Source: Brevundimonas sp. Leaf363 (GTDB lineage: Bacteria; Pseudomonadota; Alphaproteobacteria; Caulobacterales; Caulobacteraceae). From it: DNA of 64,000 bases. The DNA lies in contig NZ_LMPZ01000002.1 in assembly GCF_001424025.1 (NCBI RefSeq), positions 1,168,702 through 1,232,701 of the forward strand, given 5' to 3'. The position numbers and the translations under genes were made by a program. The notes beneath the pieces were generated by a model. The model saw only the letters and a program-made list of their open reading frames with translations. It did no database searches and was not told the DNA's origin. This document shows, in pieces, positions 43,825 through 53,361 of this stretch (position 1 is the stretch's first letter; each line of letters begins with the position of its first letter).

Positions 43825-44570
43825 CCGCCATCGGCCCGCGCGTCCGGCTGGACCAGTTGCTGGTCCAGCGCGGACTGGTCGAGAGCCGGGCCAAGGCGCG
43901 CGCGGCGATCGAGGCGGGCGGCGTGACCATCGACGGCAAGCCTGCGCGCGCCGCCTCGCAGATGTTCGAGGACCACGTCGTCCTGACGGCCGTGGACGCC
44001 CACCGATTCGTCGGGCGCGGCGCCTTGAAACTGGACCATGCCCTGACCCTGTGGCCGGTGGCGGTGGAGGGCCGGGTGGTGCTGGACATCGGCGCCTCCA
44101 CCGGCGGCTTCACCGAGGTCTGCCTGGAGCGCGGGGCCGCCACGGTCTTCGCCGTCGACGTCGGCTTCGGCCAGATGCACGCGCGCATCGCCGCCGATCC
44201 GCGCGTGGTCAATCTGGAGCGCAGAGACGCCCGCGATCTGACGCCCAACCTGATTCCCGACGCGCCGCAGCTGATCGTCTGCGACGCCAGCTTCATCGGC
44301 CTGGCCAAGGTGCTGCCGGCCGCGCTGGAACTGGCCGAGCCCGGCGCCGATCTGGTCACCCTGGTGAAGCCGCAGTTCGAAATGGGCAGCAGCGCCGAGA
44401 TCGGCCGGGGCGGCATCGTGCGCGACGCCGAGGCGCAGGAGCAGGCCCTGGCTCGCGTTAAGGACTGGCTGGCCGCCGAAGGCTGGTCCGTTCGCGAAAC
44501 CACCGACAGCCCCATCACCGGCGGCGACGGCAATCGTGAGTTCCTGCTCTGGGCGCAGAAGGCGGGCTGA
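43821..44570 (+). CDS. tlyA: TlyA-family rRNA 2'-O-methyltransferase/hemolysin
   Basis: 249 residues from a GTG overlapping the valS stop. An S4 domain (about 6-62, [20 protein letters not shown]) is fused to a FtsJ-like SAM domain ([18 protein letters not shown]). The catalytic Lys/Asp/Lys/Glu pattern is consistent with 2'-O-methylation: [26 protein letters not shown]. TlyA of Mycobacterium methylates 16S C1409 and 23S C1920. Named hemolysin only historically. Confidence 0.92.
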   Translation: MTAIGPRVRLDQLLVQRGLVESRAKARAAIEAGGVTIDGKPARAASQMFEDHVVLTAVDAHRFVGRGALKLDHALTLWPVAVEGRVVLDIGASTGGFTEVCLERGAATVFAVDVGFGQMHARIAADPRVVNLERRDARDLTPNLIPDAPQLIVCDASFIGLAKVLPAALELAEPGADLVTLVKPQFEMGSSAEIGRGGIVRDAEAQEQALARVKDWLAAEGWSVRETTDSPITGGDGNREFLLWAQKAG

Positions 44571-44629
44571 GACTCGCTATTCGGGCCGCGTCGGGTCGAA
44601 AAGGCGGAGCCTTTTGACCGCGGCCCTCA

Positions 44630-44667
44630 AACAAAGAGAAACCGCCGGCGGATTTCTCCACCGGCGG
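44630..44667 (-). terminator. Terminator of the Tyr-rich protein gene
   Basis: On the minus strand a CCGCCGG/CCGGCGG stem with a 12-base loop is followed by a pyrimidine, T-rich run (TTTCTCTTTG). It lies 37 bases after the gene and could also stop tlyA readthrough from the other side. Confidence 0.65.
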
Positions 44668-44704
44668 CTCCCGTCACGTCGTTGATCGACAGGGGGGCTG
44701 AAAA

Positions 44705-45406
44705 CTAATCAACGACGCGATACTGGCCGTACTGGTCGGGACAGGTCCGCACGTAGCGGGTGTCGTAGCGACCGTCGGGAAGGCGGACCTGGCTTTCGGC
44801 CAGACGGCATTGGTCGCCGTAGCTGGAGCCATAGGAAGAGTTGTAGCCGTAGCTGGACCCGTAACCGTCGCGGCGGTCATCACGGTCGTAACCGTAGCTG
44901 CTGTTGTCGTACCGGCTGTCATAGGCGCGGTCGTCGTAACGGTCGCGGTTGTCGTACCGGTTGTCATAGCGGTCACGGTCGTAGCCCTGATCGTAGCCGC
45001 CGTAGGCGTAGTCGCCGCGCTGGTCGTAGGACGAGCCGGAATAGGTCTGGCAGGCGTTGCTGCCGGAGCTGCGCGCCACGCTGCCGCCGATGACGGCGCC
45101 GATCACGCCGCCCAGAACGCTGCCTTCGGTGCGGCGACCTCGAGCGGCCAGCTGCGACCCGATCACCGCGCCCGCGCCGCCGCCGATCAGGGCGCCGGCT
45201 CCGGTGCGGCCCGTGCGCTGCTGGTTGCAGTAGTCGTAGGGACGGCCGTAGCTGTCGTAGCGGGTGGCGCCGCCATACGGCTGGGACTGGCCATAGCTGT
45301 AGGGTTGGGCGGGATAGTAGGTCTGGGCGCTGGCGACAGCGGGGACCAGAGCCGTGGCGGCGACCGCCGCGGCGGCCAGTGAGAGCTTCAGAGATTGCGA
45401 ACGCAT
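44705..45406 (-). CDS. Secreted Tyr/Asp-rich protein with glycine-zipper domain
   Basis: 233 residues. Signal peptide about 1-27 (ending ASA). The N-terminal mature region has a duplicated glycine zipper (GAGALIGGGAGAVIGSQLAA, GSVLGGVIGAVIGGSVAR), the Rick-17kDa-type membrane-associating motif. Residues about 125-205 are low-complexity, with many YD-rich units such as RYDNRYDNRDRYDDRAY and SYGYNSSYGSSYG. The C-terminal end has two Cys (QCRLAESQ, RTCPDQYG). Likely an envelope protein; function unknown. ATG at 45406 was used. Confidence 0.8.
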   Translation of the reverse strand: MRSQSLKLSLAAAAVAATALVPAVASAQTYYPAQPYSYGQSQPYGGATRYDSYGRPYDYCNQQRTGRTGAGALIGGGAGAVIGSQLAARGRRTEGSVLGGVIGAVIGGSVARSSGSNACQTYSGSSYDQRGDYAYGGYDQGYDRDRYDNRYDNRDRYDDRAYDSRYDNSSYGYDRDDRRDGYGSSYGYNSSYGSSYGDQCRLAESQVRLPDGRYDTRYVRTCPDQYGQYRVVD

Positions 45407-45557
45407 GGTGCGCTTCCTTCCTTCAGATGAAGCGCTGAACGTCTGCGCCCCCGACCTGTTGCGTCCGTTGTAGAAGGGCCAAGCTGAACGGCCGTTGAGA
45501 ACGCCGTTCATCTCCGTTCATGTTTCGCCGCGCGCGCAGGACCGCTAGAAGCCCAGG

Positions 45558-46802
45558 ATGCGCCAGACCCTGATTATCGACCGCGTCGGCGGGCAGGGCG
45601 ACGGCGTGGCGCACACGGCCGATGGGCCTGTCTTCGCGCCCTTGACCCTGGCCGGCGAGACCGTGGAGGCGCAGGTCCGCGACGGCCACGCCGAAGACGT
45701 CGTCATCGTCTCGCCCAGCCCGGACCGGATCGCGCCGGTCTCGCCGCAGTACGGCGACTGTGGGGGGTGTTCGCTGCAGCACTGGGCGGCCGAGCCGTAT
45801 CTGGCCTGGAAACGCGAACAGGTGATCGCCGCCCTGTCGCGCTTCGACGTCCAGACCGAGGTGGAAGCCACGGTCGCGACGCCGCCGGGGTCGCGGCGGC
45901 GGCTGGCTCTTCACGCGCGGCGCGGACCGGACGGACGGGCGCTGCTGGGGTTCAAGGCGCGCAAGTCGTGGCGGCTGGTGCCGATCAGCGAGTGCCCGAT
46001 CGCCGATCCGCGCCTGGTCGCGGCCCTGCCGGCGCTTCGCGAGATCGCCACGCCCCTGCTGGAGCACCCGAAGTCCGCGCCGACGCTGCACGTCACCCTG
46101 ACGCTGACCGGGCTGGACGTCGATGTGACCGGCGTGGAGCGCAAGACCGGCGGCCTGTCCCGCGACGCCCAGATGCAGGCGATCATGGCCGCGCGGCGCG
46201 CCGATGTGGCGCGGCTGAGCCTGGCGGGCGAGGTGCTGGTGGGCGCGCGCCCGCCGCAGGTGACGTTCGGGCCCGCGACCGTGACTTTGCCGCCCGGCGG
46301 CTTCCTGCAGGCGACGCCCCAGGCCGAGGCGGCGATGGTGGATCGGGCCGTGGCGGCGGCGAAGGGCGCGTCGAAGATCGCGGACCTGTTCTGCGGCGCC
46401 GGGACCTTCACCTTCCCGTTGGCCACAGTCGCCCCCGTCGTGGCGGCGGATGGGGCGGCCGAAGCGATCGCGGCGTTGAAGGTCGGCGTCACCTCCGCCC
46501 GCGGGATGAAGGCCATCAAGGCCGAGGCGCGCGACCTGTTCCGCCGCCCGATGACGCCCTTCGACCTGAAGGGCTGCGATGTCATCGTCTTCGACCCGCC
46601 CCGCGCCGGCGCCGAGGCGCAGACGGCCCAGATCGCCGGCAGCGGCGCCTCGGTCGTGGTCGGGGTGTCGTGCAACCCCCAGACCTTCGCCCGCGATGCG
46701 CGGACCCTGATCGACGCCGGCTTCCAGCTGGAACGCGTGACCCCTATCGATCAGTTTCTCTGGAGCGCCCACGTGGAGCTGGTCGGGGTGTTCCGGCGCT
46801 GA
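45558..46802 (+). CDS. RlmD/TrmA-type 23S rRNA (uracil-C5)-methyltransferase
   Basis: 414 residues. An N-terminal TRAM-like domain (about 1-52) precedes the [4Fe-4S] cluster region and the SAM domain. Catalytic Cys is in VSCNPQTFARDA, and the SAM motif is DLFCGAGTFTFPL; DPPRAGAE follows. Of the four cluster cysteines expected, three are seen: Cys68, Cys71 (DCGGCSLQHW) and the Cys in SECPIADP. The first position is Ser62 (PVSPQYGDCGG). RlmD modifies U1939; whether this enzyme does is not proven. ATG at 45558. Confidence 0.88.
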   Translation: MRQTLIIDRVGGQGDGVAHTADGPVFAPLTLAGETVEAQVRDGHAEDVVIVSPSPDRIAPVSPQYGDCGGCSLQHWAAEPYLAWKREQVIAALSRFDVQTEVEATVATPPGSRRRLALHARRGPDGRALLGFKARKSWRLVPISECPIADPRLVAALPALREIATPLLEHPKSAPTLHVTLTLTGLDVDVTGVERKTGGLSRDAQMQAIMAARRADVARLSLAGEVLVGARPPQVTFGPATVTLPPGGFLQATPQAEAAMVDRAVAAAKGASKIADLFCGAGTFTFPLATVAPVVAADGAAEAIAALKVGVTSARGMKAIKAEARDLFRRPMTPFDLKGCDVIVFDPPRAGAEAQTAQIAGSGASVVVGVSCNPQTFARDARTLIDAGFQLERVTPIDQFLWSAHVELVGVFRR

Positions 46803-46845
46803 TGCTTGCTCAACAGGGCGTCAGGCCCTAGAGCGACCGTCCGGC

Positions 46846-46930
46846 GCGGATGTGGCGGAACTGGTAGACGCACTGGATTTAGGTTCCAGCGCCGCAAGGC
46901 GTGGAGGTTCGAGTCCTCTCATCCGCACCA
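46846..46930 (+). tRNA. tRNA-Leu (anticodon TAG)
   Basis: 85 bases including encoded CCA, with a long variable arm as expected for Leu. Acceptor GCGGATG pairs with CATCCGC; anticodon loop TTTAGGT; T-arm GGTTCGAGTCC. Confidence 0.96.
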
Positions 46931-47006
46931 AGCCTTCTTCGGGGGCTATCGCTCGCCGCATGGCGGCTCGCTGCTTGAGCTCGTCGCGCGACAGGTGCGC
47001 AAAGTA

Positions 47007-47034
47007 AAAGGCCCGGGATTGCTCCCGGGCCTTT
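47007..47034. terminator. Bidirectional terminator between tRNA-Leu and the permease gene
   Basis: A perfect 12-base stem AAAGGCCCGGGA/TCCCGGGCCTTT with a TTGC loop. It sits between convergent units and can terminate both, having T-rich flanks on either strand. Confidence 0.88.
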
Positions 47035-47038
47035 CGCT

Positions 47039-48643
47039 TTAGCCGTTGTCCTCGCCGGGCGTCGGCGCGCCCGGCATGGGCGGCACCGGGACCTGCGGCG
47101 CGTCGGGATCCAGCTCCGGCACCTCGACCAGGCCGCGCGCGACGTGGCTCTTGCGGAAGCCGTAGGCGAAGTAGATCACCAGGCCGATGGCGCCCCAGAT
47201 CGGCAGCACCAGCTTGGCGTCGTGCGGCAGGTTCCAGAACAGGAAGGCGCAGCCGATGGCCGACAGCGGCGCGATGATCCACACCAGCGGCGTCTTGAAC
47301 GGACGGTTCCGGTTCGGATCGGTGCGGCGCAGGATCAGCACGGCGATGGACACCATGAAGAAGGCGAACAGCGTGCCCGAGTTCGAGATGTCGGCCAGCT
47401 GACCCACCGGGAACAGGGCGCCGCCGACGGCGACGGCCAGGCCCGTGACGATGGTCACGACATACGGCGTCTTGAACTTGGGGTGCATCTTGGTCAGGCC
47501 GTCGGGCAGCAGACCGTCGCGCGCCATCACGAAGAAGATGCGGGTCTGACCGAAGATCATCATCAGGATGACCGAGGGCAGGGCCAGCATGGCGGCCAGG
47601 CCTAGGGCGTTGCCGACCTGCGGATGACCGATGACACGCAGCACGTGGGCCAGGGCCTCGTTCGAGCAGACCAGCTGTTCGGCGTTCATGGGCAGGGCGC
47701 AGGCGGCGACGAAGGCGGGCGAGCCCGGCTGGACGGCCACACCGCCCGCGCCGAGCACCGGTTGGGCGCCGATCGCACCGGCGGCGCCGAGCGCGACCAG
47801 CAGATAGAAGACCGTACAGAAGGCCAGCGAACCGATCAGGCCGATCGGCACGTTGCGCTGCGGGTTCTTGGTCTCTTCGGCGGCGGTCGAAACCGCGTCG
47901 AAGCCGACGTAGGCGAAGAAGATCGAGGCGGCGGCGCCGACGACGCCCATGCCCGAATAGGCGCCGAACATGCCGTTGGGCGCGAAGGGCGACAGGTTGG
48001 CGGTGTCGATCACCGGCAGGGTCAGGACGATGAAGACCGTCAGGGCGACGACCTTGATGGCCACCAGCACCGCGTTGACGCGCGCCGATTCCGTCGTGCC
48101 GACGACCAGCAGCGCCGTTACGGCCAGGGCGACGATGATGGCGGGCACGTTGACGATGCCGGCCGAGAAGTCCGGCATCGGAATGATGCCGTTCATGGCC
48201 CAGGTCGGGCCAGCGGACAGGAGGTCTGGGAAGTCTATCCCCAGCCCCTTCTCGATCAAGCCCAGCACATAGCCGGACCAGCCGACGGACACGGCCGAGG
48301 CGGCCACCGCGTATTCGAGGATCAGCGCCCAGCCGACGCACCAGGCCAGCAGCTCGCCCATGACGGCGTAGGTGTAGGTGTAGGCGGAGCCGGACACCGG
48401 GGCCATGGCCGCCAGTTCCGAGTAGCAGAGCGCCGCGACGGCGCAGACGGCGCCGGCGATGACGAAGCTGAGCATCATGCCCGGGCCGGCCTTCTGCGAG
48501 GCGGCGGCGGTCAGGACGAAGATGCCGGTGCCGATGATGGCCCCGATCCCCAGAAGCGTCAGCTGGACCGGCCCAAGTGTCCGATGGAGCGACTTTTTCT
48601 GTGCTGTCGCCAGGATGGCGTCGAGCGACTTAACGCGCCACAT
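47039..48643 (-). CDS. APC-superfamily amino-acid permease
   Basis: 534 residues, about 12 membrane helices. The N-terminal signature GIGAIIGTGIFVLTAAASQK and the GSAYTYTYAVMGELLAWCVG block mark the cationic/basic amino-acid transporter (CAT) group. Substrate unknown; inner-membrane proton-coupled uptake is expected. Acidic/Pro-rich C-terminus (ELDPDAPQVPVPPMPGAPTP). ATG at 48643 has GAGGGG about 8 bases upstream; the extension upstream is antisense of hrpB. Confidence 0.92.
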   Translation of the reverse strand: MWRVKSLDAILATAQKKSLHRTLGPVQLTLLGIGAIIGTGIFVLTAAASQKAGPGMMLSFVIAGAVCAVAALCYSELAAMAPVSGSAYTYTYAVMGELLAWCVGWALILEYAVAASAVSVGWSGYVLGLIEKGLGIDFPDLLSAGPTWAMNGIIPMPDFSAGIVNVPAIIVALAVTALLVVGTTESARVNAVLVAIKVVALTVFIVLTLPVIDTANLSPFAPNGMFGAYSGMGVVGAAASIFFAYVGFDAVSTAAEETKNPQRNVPIGLIGSLAFCTVFYLLVALGAAGAIGAQPVLGAGGVAVQPGSPAFVAACALPMNAEQLVCSNEALAHVLRVIGHPQVGNALGLAAMLALPSVILMMIFGQTRIFFVMARDGLLPDGLTKMHPKFKTPYVVTIVTGLAVAVGGALFPVGQLADISNSGTLFAFFMVSIAVLILRRTDPNRNRPFKTPLVWIIAPLSAIGCAFLFWNLPHDAKLVLPIWGAIGLVIYFAYGFRKSHVARGLVEVPELDPDAPQVPVPPMPGAPTPGEDNG

Positions 48644-48791
48644 GAATATCCCCTCGTGTACAAAACGGCCCCGACGCCGTGCTTTGGGGCGGACGCTAGC
48701 CACGGAAAGGCCACGAAGCAACGCGGTTTCCATTTGGTGAAGGTCCGCCGACGCTTTCGTGACCCCGGTTCGGGCGGCTAAGGCTGCCGAC

Positions 48792-51206
48792 ATGTTGCCC
48801 ATCCACGCCGTTCTGGAGCCGTTGAAGGCCGCGCTGGCGGCCGGGAACACCGCCGTGCTGGCGGCGCCGCCGGGGGCAGGCAAGACGACGGTCGTGCCGT
48901 TGGCGCTGCTGGACCAGTCGTGGCTGGGGGACCAGACCATCATTGTGCTGGAGCCGCGCCGGCTGGCTGCGAGGGCGGCGGCGGAGCGGATGGCGGCGAC
49001 GCTGGGCGAGGCGGCGGGCCAGACCGTCGGCTATCGCACCCGGCTGCAGAGCAAGGTCGGGCCCAAGACGCGCATCGTCGTGGCGACCGAGGGCGTCTTC
49101 ACGCGGACGGTGCTGGACGATCCGGCGCTGGAGGGCGTGGGCTGCGTCCTGTTCGACGAGTTTCACGAGCGCAGCCTGGACGCCGATCTGGGCCTGGCCC
49201 TGGCGCGCGACAGTCAGTCGGCCTTGCGTGAGGACCTGCGGCTGCTGGTCATGTCGGCGACGCTGGATATCGCCGGCGTCTCGCGCCTGCTGGACGCGCC
49301 CGTGATCGAGGCCGAGGGGCGGGTCTTTCCCGTCGAAACGAAATATCTCGGCGCCGGCCTGCGGGTCGAGGACGCGGCGGCGCGTGCGGTGCGGCAGGCT
49401 CTGGATGAGGAGACCGGGTCCATCCTCGTCTTCCTGCCGGGACAGGGCGAGATCCACCGCACAGCGCAGCGCCTGGCCGAAAGCGTGCGGCGGCCCGATG
49501 TCGATGTGGTCGCCCTTTACGGCGCGCTGGACAAGGGCGAGCAGGACCGCGCCATCCAGCCGGCGCCGGCGGGCCGCCGCAAGGTCGTGCTGGCCACGTC
49601 GATCGCCGAGACCAGCCTGACCATCGAAGGCGTGCGCGTGGTCATCGACGGCGGCCTGTCGCGCGTGCCCCGCTTCGATCCGGCCAGCGGTCTGACGCGA
49701 CTGGCGACCGTGAAGGTCAGCCGCTCCTCGGCCGAACAGCGGCGGGGCCGGGCCGGGCGCACCGAGCCCGGCGTCTGCTACCGCCTGTGGGACGAGGAGC
49801 AGACGCGCGGCCTGATCCCGCACCAGAAGCCCGAGATCACCGAGGCGGATCTGACGGGGCTGGCGCTCGACCTCGCCCGTTGGGGCGCGCGGTCCGCCGA
49901 GGGGCTGGCGCTGCTCGACCCGCCGCCGGCCGGCGCCTTCGCCGAGGCGCGCAAAGTGCTGACCCGGCTGGGCGCGCTGGATCCGAGCGGCGGCCTGACC
50001 GACCACGGCCGACGGCTGGGCCGGATCCCGCTGGCCCCGCGACTGGCCCATCTGATCGCCGAGGCGTCGGACGCGGGCGATGCGGCGGGCGGCGCGCGGA
50101 TCGCCGCCATCCTTAGCGAGCCAGGGCTCGGCGGTAGTGATGTCGCACTTGCGGATCGCCTGCGCCGCTTCGACCAGGATCGAGGCCCGCGCGCCAACGA
50201 TGCTCGCCGCCTGATCGACCGCTGGGCGCGGGCTGCTGGCGGCGGGTCGGGCGGGCAGGCGGACGCCGGCGCCCTGATCGCCGGCGCCTTTCCCGAGCGG
50301 ATCGCCAAGGCGCGGGGCAAGCCGGGCGAGTTCCTGCTGGCGTCGGGGCGCGGTGCTGCGGTGGACGGCGGCGATCTGGTCGCGCGCGAGCCGTGGCTGG
50401 CGGTGGCCGAGCTGGGCGGCGGCGACGCCCACGACCGCATCCGTCTGGCCGCGCCGCTGCATCCGGCCGATCTCGAATCGCTGATGAAAGAGGAAGACCG
50501 GCTGTCGAAGGAGCCGTCCGGCAAGCTGATGCTGCGCCGCGTGCGGCGGCTGGGCGCCATCGTCGTCAGCGAGCGGCTGATCGGCCCCGCTGATCGCGCC
50601 GCCGTGACGGCGGCGCTGAAGGCTCAGGTCGAGGCTGAGGGCCTAAAGGCGCTTCGCTGGAGCGAGCGCTCGGCGGCTCTACGCGCCCGGCTCGCCTATC
50701 TGGCGGGCTTCGAGGACGGTTGGCCCGCCGTCGACGACGATGCCCTGCTCGCGGCCCGCGAGACCTGGCTTTGGCCACTGCTGGACACGGCGCAGTCGCT
50801 GGAAGCCATTCCGGACGGCCGGCTGGAGGAGGGCCTGCGCACCCTGATCCCCTGGGACCGCCACCGCGCGCTGGACGAACTGGCGCCCGCCCGCCTGCAG
50901 ACCCCGCTGGGCAGCGCCGCCATCGACTACGCCGCCGAGGGCGGGCCGCGCGTCGAGATCCGCGTGCAGGAGCTGTTCGGCCTGAAGACCCATCCCGGCG
51001 TCGGCGGCGGCCGCACGCCCCTGGTCCTGAGCCTCTTGTCGCCCGCCCGCCGGCCGATCCAGGTGACACGCGACCTGCCGGGCTTTTGGGCCGGATCGTG
51101 GAGCGCCGTCCGCTCCGAGATGCGCGGTCGCTATCCGCGCCACCCGTGGCCGGAAAACCCCGCCGAGGCCGCGCCTACCAATCGCGTGAAGCCGCGCGGA
51201 ACCTGA
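48792..51206 (+). CDS. hrpB: ATP-dependent helicase HrpB
   Basis: 804 residues. DEAH-box-type RNA helicase of the HrpB group. Walker A APPGAGKTT (25-33), DEFH in LFDEFHERSLD (122-125), motif III MSATLD and motif VI QRRGRAGRTEPG. The C-terminal ~300 residues match the conserved HrpB-specific region (ERIAKARGKPGEFLLASGRG, LPGFWAGSWSAVRSEMRGRY). Exact substrate RNA unknown. ATG at 48792 preferred to a GTG at 48759. Confidence 0.93.
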   Translation: MLPIHAVLEPLKAALAAGNTAVLAAPPGAGKTTVVPLALLDQSWLGDQTIIVLEPRRLAARAAAERMAATLGEAAGQTVGYRTRLQSKVGPKTRIVVATEGVFTRTVLDDPALEGVGCVLFDEFHERSLDADLGLALARDSQSALREDLRLLVMSATLDIAGVSRLLDAPVIEAEGRVFPVETKYLGAGLRVEDAAARAVRQALDEETGSILVFLPGQGEIHRTAQRLAESVRRPDVDVVALYGALDKGEQDRAIQPAPAGRRKVVLATSIAETSLTIEGVRVVIDGGLSRVPRFDPASGLTRLATVKVSRSSAEQRRGRAGRTEPGVCYRLWDEEQTRGLIPHQKPEITEADLTGLALDLARWGARSAEGLALLDPPPAGAFAEARKVLTRLGALDPSGGLTDHGRRLGRIPLAPRLAHLIAEASDAGDAAGGARIAAILSEPGLGGSDVALADRLRRFDQDRGPRANDARRLIDRWARAAGGGSGGQADAGALIAGAFPERIAKARGKPGEFLLASGRGAAVDGGDLVAREPWLAVAELGGGDAHDRIRLAAPLHPADLESLMKEEDRLSKEPSGKLMLRRVRRLGAIVVSERLIGPADRAAVTAALKAQVEAEGLKALRWSERSAALRARLAYLAGFEDGWPAVDDDALLAARETWLWPLLDTAQSLEAIPDGRLEEGLRTLIPWDRHRALDELAPARLQTPLGSAAIDYAAEGGPRVEIRVQELFGLKTHPGVGGGRTPLVLSLLSPARRPIQVTRDLPGFWAGSWSAVRSEMRGRYPRHPWPENPAEAAPTNRVKPRGT

Positions 51207-51268
51207 ACGCTTGCTTCGGAGCGCCGCCGGCCCCAATCACAGCGTCACCGTTCGTGGAGACCGACGCC

Positions 51269-52567
51269 ATGGCCAAGTCTGATGCCGCCCTCGCGCCTTC
51301 GGCCTCCAAGGGCCGCGTGCTGTTTGCCAGCCTGATCGGCACCACGATCGAGTTCTTCGACTTCTACATCTACGCCACCGCCGCGGTGCTGGTCTTCCCG
51401 GCGCTGTTCTTCCCGGGCGGTGACGCCACGGCGGGAATGCTGAAGTCCTTCGCCACCTTCGCCATCGCCTTCTTCGCACGGCCCATAGGCGCGGTGATCT
51501 TCGGCCACTTCGGCGACCGGATCGGCCGCAAGGCGACGCTGGTGGCGGCGTTGATGACGATGGGCTTGTCCACGGTCGCCATCGGCCTGTTGCCCACCTA
51601 CGCGCAGGTCGGCGTGGTCGCGCCGCTGCTGCTGGCCCTGTGCCGGTTCGGCCAGGGACTGGGCCTGGGCGGCGAGTGGGGCGGCGCGGTGCTGCTGGCC
51701 ACCGAGAACGCGCCTCCCGGCAAGAAGGCCTGGTTCGGCATGTTCCCGCAGCTGGGCGCGCCGATCGGCTTCATCATCTCGACCACGTCCTTCATCGCCC
51801 TGACCACCTTCATGCCGGACGACGCCTTCCTCAGCTGGGGCTGGCGCATCCCGTTCATCGCCAGCGCCGTCCTGGTGCTGGTCGGGCTGTGGGTGCGGCT
51901 GCAGATCACCGAGACGCCCGAGTTCAGCCGCGCCATCCAGAAGCACGAGCGCGTCAGGGCCCCCGCCGTCACCCTGTTCAAGAACCATCTGGGCGCCGTG
52001 GTTCTGGGCGCCCTGGGCGGGGCGACGACCTTCGTCATCTTCTACCTGCTGACCGTTTGGGCGCTGGGGTGGGCGACGACCAGCATGGGCCTGACGCGCG
52101 GCGACATCCTTCCGATCCAGCTGATCGGCGTGCTGTTCTTCGCCGCCTTCATCCCGATCGCGGCGCTGGCGGCCGACAAGTTCGGCCAGTTGCGCGTGCT
52201 GATGGCGGCCTCGATCGGCATCGGCCTGTTCGGCCTGTGTTTCGCGCCGCTGTTCGACCATGGCGTGACCGGGCTGTTGTTCTTCTTCGCCATCGGGTTC
52301 GCCCTGATGGGCTGCACCTACGGGCCGCTCAGCGCGGCGATGGCGCGGCCCTTTCCGGCGACGGTGCGGTACACGGGCGCGTCGATGGCCTTCAATCTGT
52401 CGGGCATTCTGGGCGCTTCGATCGCCCCGTATGTGGCCCAGATGCTGGCAGAGAGCCGGGGCCTGTTCGCCGTCGGGGTCTATCTGGCCGGCATGGCGCT
52501 GATCACCACTCTGGCGCTGTGGGCAATGACGCGGTTGAAGAACGAGGAAGGCGAGGGCGCGACCTAA
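51269..52567 (+). CDS. MFS transporter, metabolite:H+ symporter (MHS) family
   Basis: 432 residues with about 12 membrane helices. N-terminal SLIGTTIEFFDFYIYATAAV and the loop GDRIGRKATL are MHS/ProP-type signatures; GLGLGGEWGGAVLLATENAP is another. Members import dicarboxylates, shikimate, proline/betaine or similar. Substrate not assignable. ATG at 51269. Stop interlocks with the convergent SpoU gene (CTAA). Confidence 0.93.
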   Translation: MAKSDAALAPSASKGRVLFASLIGTTIEFFDFYIYATAAVLVFPALFFPGGDATAGMLKSFATFAIAFFARPIGAVIFGHFGDRIGRKATLVAALMTMGLSTVAIGLLPTYAQVGVVAPLLLALCRFGQGLGLGGEWGGAVLLATENAPPGKKAWFGMFPQLGAPIGFIISTTSFIALTTFMPDDAFLSWGWRIPFIASAVLVLVGLWVRLQITETPEFSRAIQKHERVRAPAVTLFKNHLGAVVLGALGGATTFVIFYLLTVWALGWATTSMGLTRGDILPIQLIGVLFFAAFIPIAALAADKFGQLRVLMAASIGIGLFGLCFAPLFDHGVTGLLFFFAIGFALMGCTYGPLSAAMARPFPATVRYTGASMAFNLSGILGASIAPYVAQMLAESRGLFAVGVYLAGMALITTLALWAMTRLKNEEGEGAT

Positions 52568-53361
52568 AGCGCGTCCGTCACGGCATAGGCCATCACGCCC
52601 GTGGCGATGGCCAGGTTCAGGCTGTCGGCCCGGCCGCGCATCGGGATCTTCACCGTCATGTCGCAGGCGGCGGCTAGGGCGTCCGTCAGTCCCGCCTGCT
52701 CATTGCCCATCAGGATCAGGCTAGGCGCCGCATAGGGCGCGTCGCGATAGCCGTGCGTCGCATCCAGCCGCGTGCCGATCACCGGGCCCGGCCAAGTCGC
52801 GCGCCACGCCAGGAACTCGGCCTGGTCGCACTTCGCCAACTGGATCGCGAAGACCGACCCCATCGTCGCCCGCACCGCCTCGACCGAATAGGGGTCAACG
52901 CAGTCATCGATCAGGATGACCCCACCACACCCGGCCGCGTCGGCCGTGCGGATGATGGTCCCCAGATTGCCGGGATCGCGCACCTGCTCCAGCGCGATCC
53001 AGCATCCCGCAGCGGTCGGGTCCAGCGACGCCAGCGGCGCATAGGCCTGGTCGAACACGCCCAGCACCGTCTGCGGATTGTCGCGCCGGCTGATCTTCTC
53101 CAGGATCGCATGGGTGACGAAGACGATCCGGCCGCCCGAGGCGCGGGTCTCCGCCTTGGCCCGGTCTAGCAGCGGGTGCGGCCGCGCATCCTCGCCGACC
53201 AGCAGCATCCGCGGCGCGCGCCCCTGATCCAGCGCCTCGCCGATGAACTTCAGCCCCTCGGCCAGGAACTGACCCGTTGCGTCGCGGGTCTTGCGCATGT
53301 GCAGCGCCCGCACGGCCTTGACCGTGTCGTTGGTCAGGGAGGTGATGGTCGCCTCGCTCAC
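52564..53361 (-). CDS. TrmH/SpoU-family RNA methyltransferase
   Basis: 265 residues from a GTG overlapping the upstream gene (GTGA). N-terminal RNA-binding part (RALHMRKTRDATGQFLAEGL) and SPOUT motifs: RDPGNLGTIIRTADAAGCGG, LMGNEQAGL and DSLNLAIATGVMAY. Ribose 2'-O-methylation of rRNA or tRNA; target unknown. Translationally coupled to the SAM-dependent methyltransferase upstream, so the pair may act on the same RNA. Confidence 0.92.
   Translation of the reverse strand: MSEATITSLTNDTVKAVRALHMRKTRDATGQFLAEGLKFIGEALDQGRAPRMLLVGEDARPHPLLDRAKAETRASGGRIVFVTHAILEKISRRDNPQTVLGVFDQAYAPLASLDPTAAGCWIALEQVRDPGNLGTIIRTADAAGCGGVILIDDCVDPYSVEAVRATMGSVFAIQLAKCDQAEFLAWRATWPGPVIGTRLDATHGYRDAPYAAPSLILMGNEQAGLTDALAAACDMTVKIPMRGRADSLNLAIATGVMAYAVTDAL

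Noticed and set aside
43821..44570. Hemolysin as a virulence factor
   Set aside because: The S4 plus FtsJ domain layout is that of an rRNA methyltransferase; the hemolysin label is historical.
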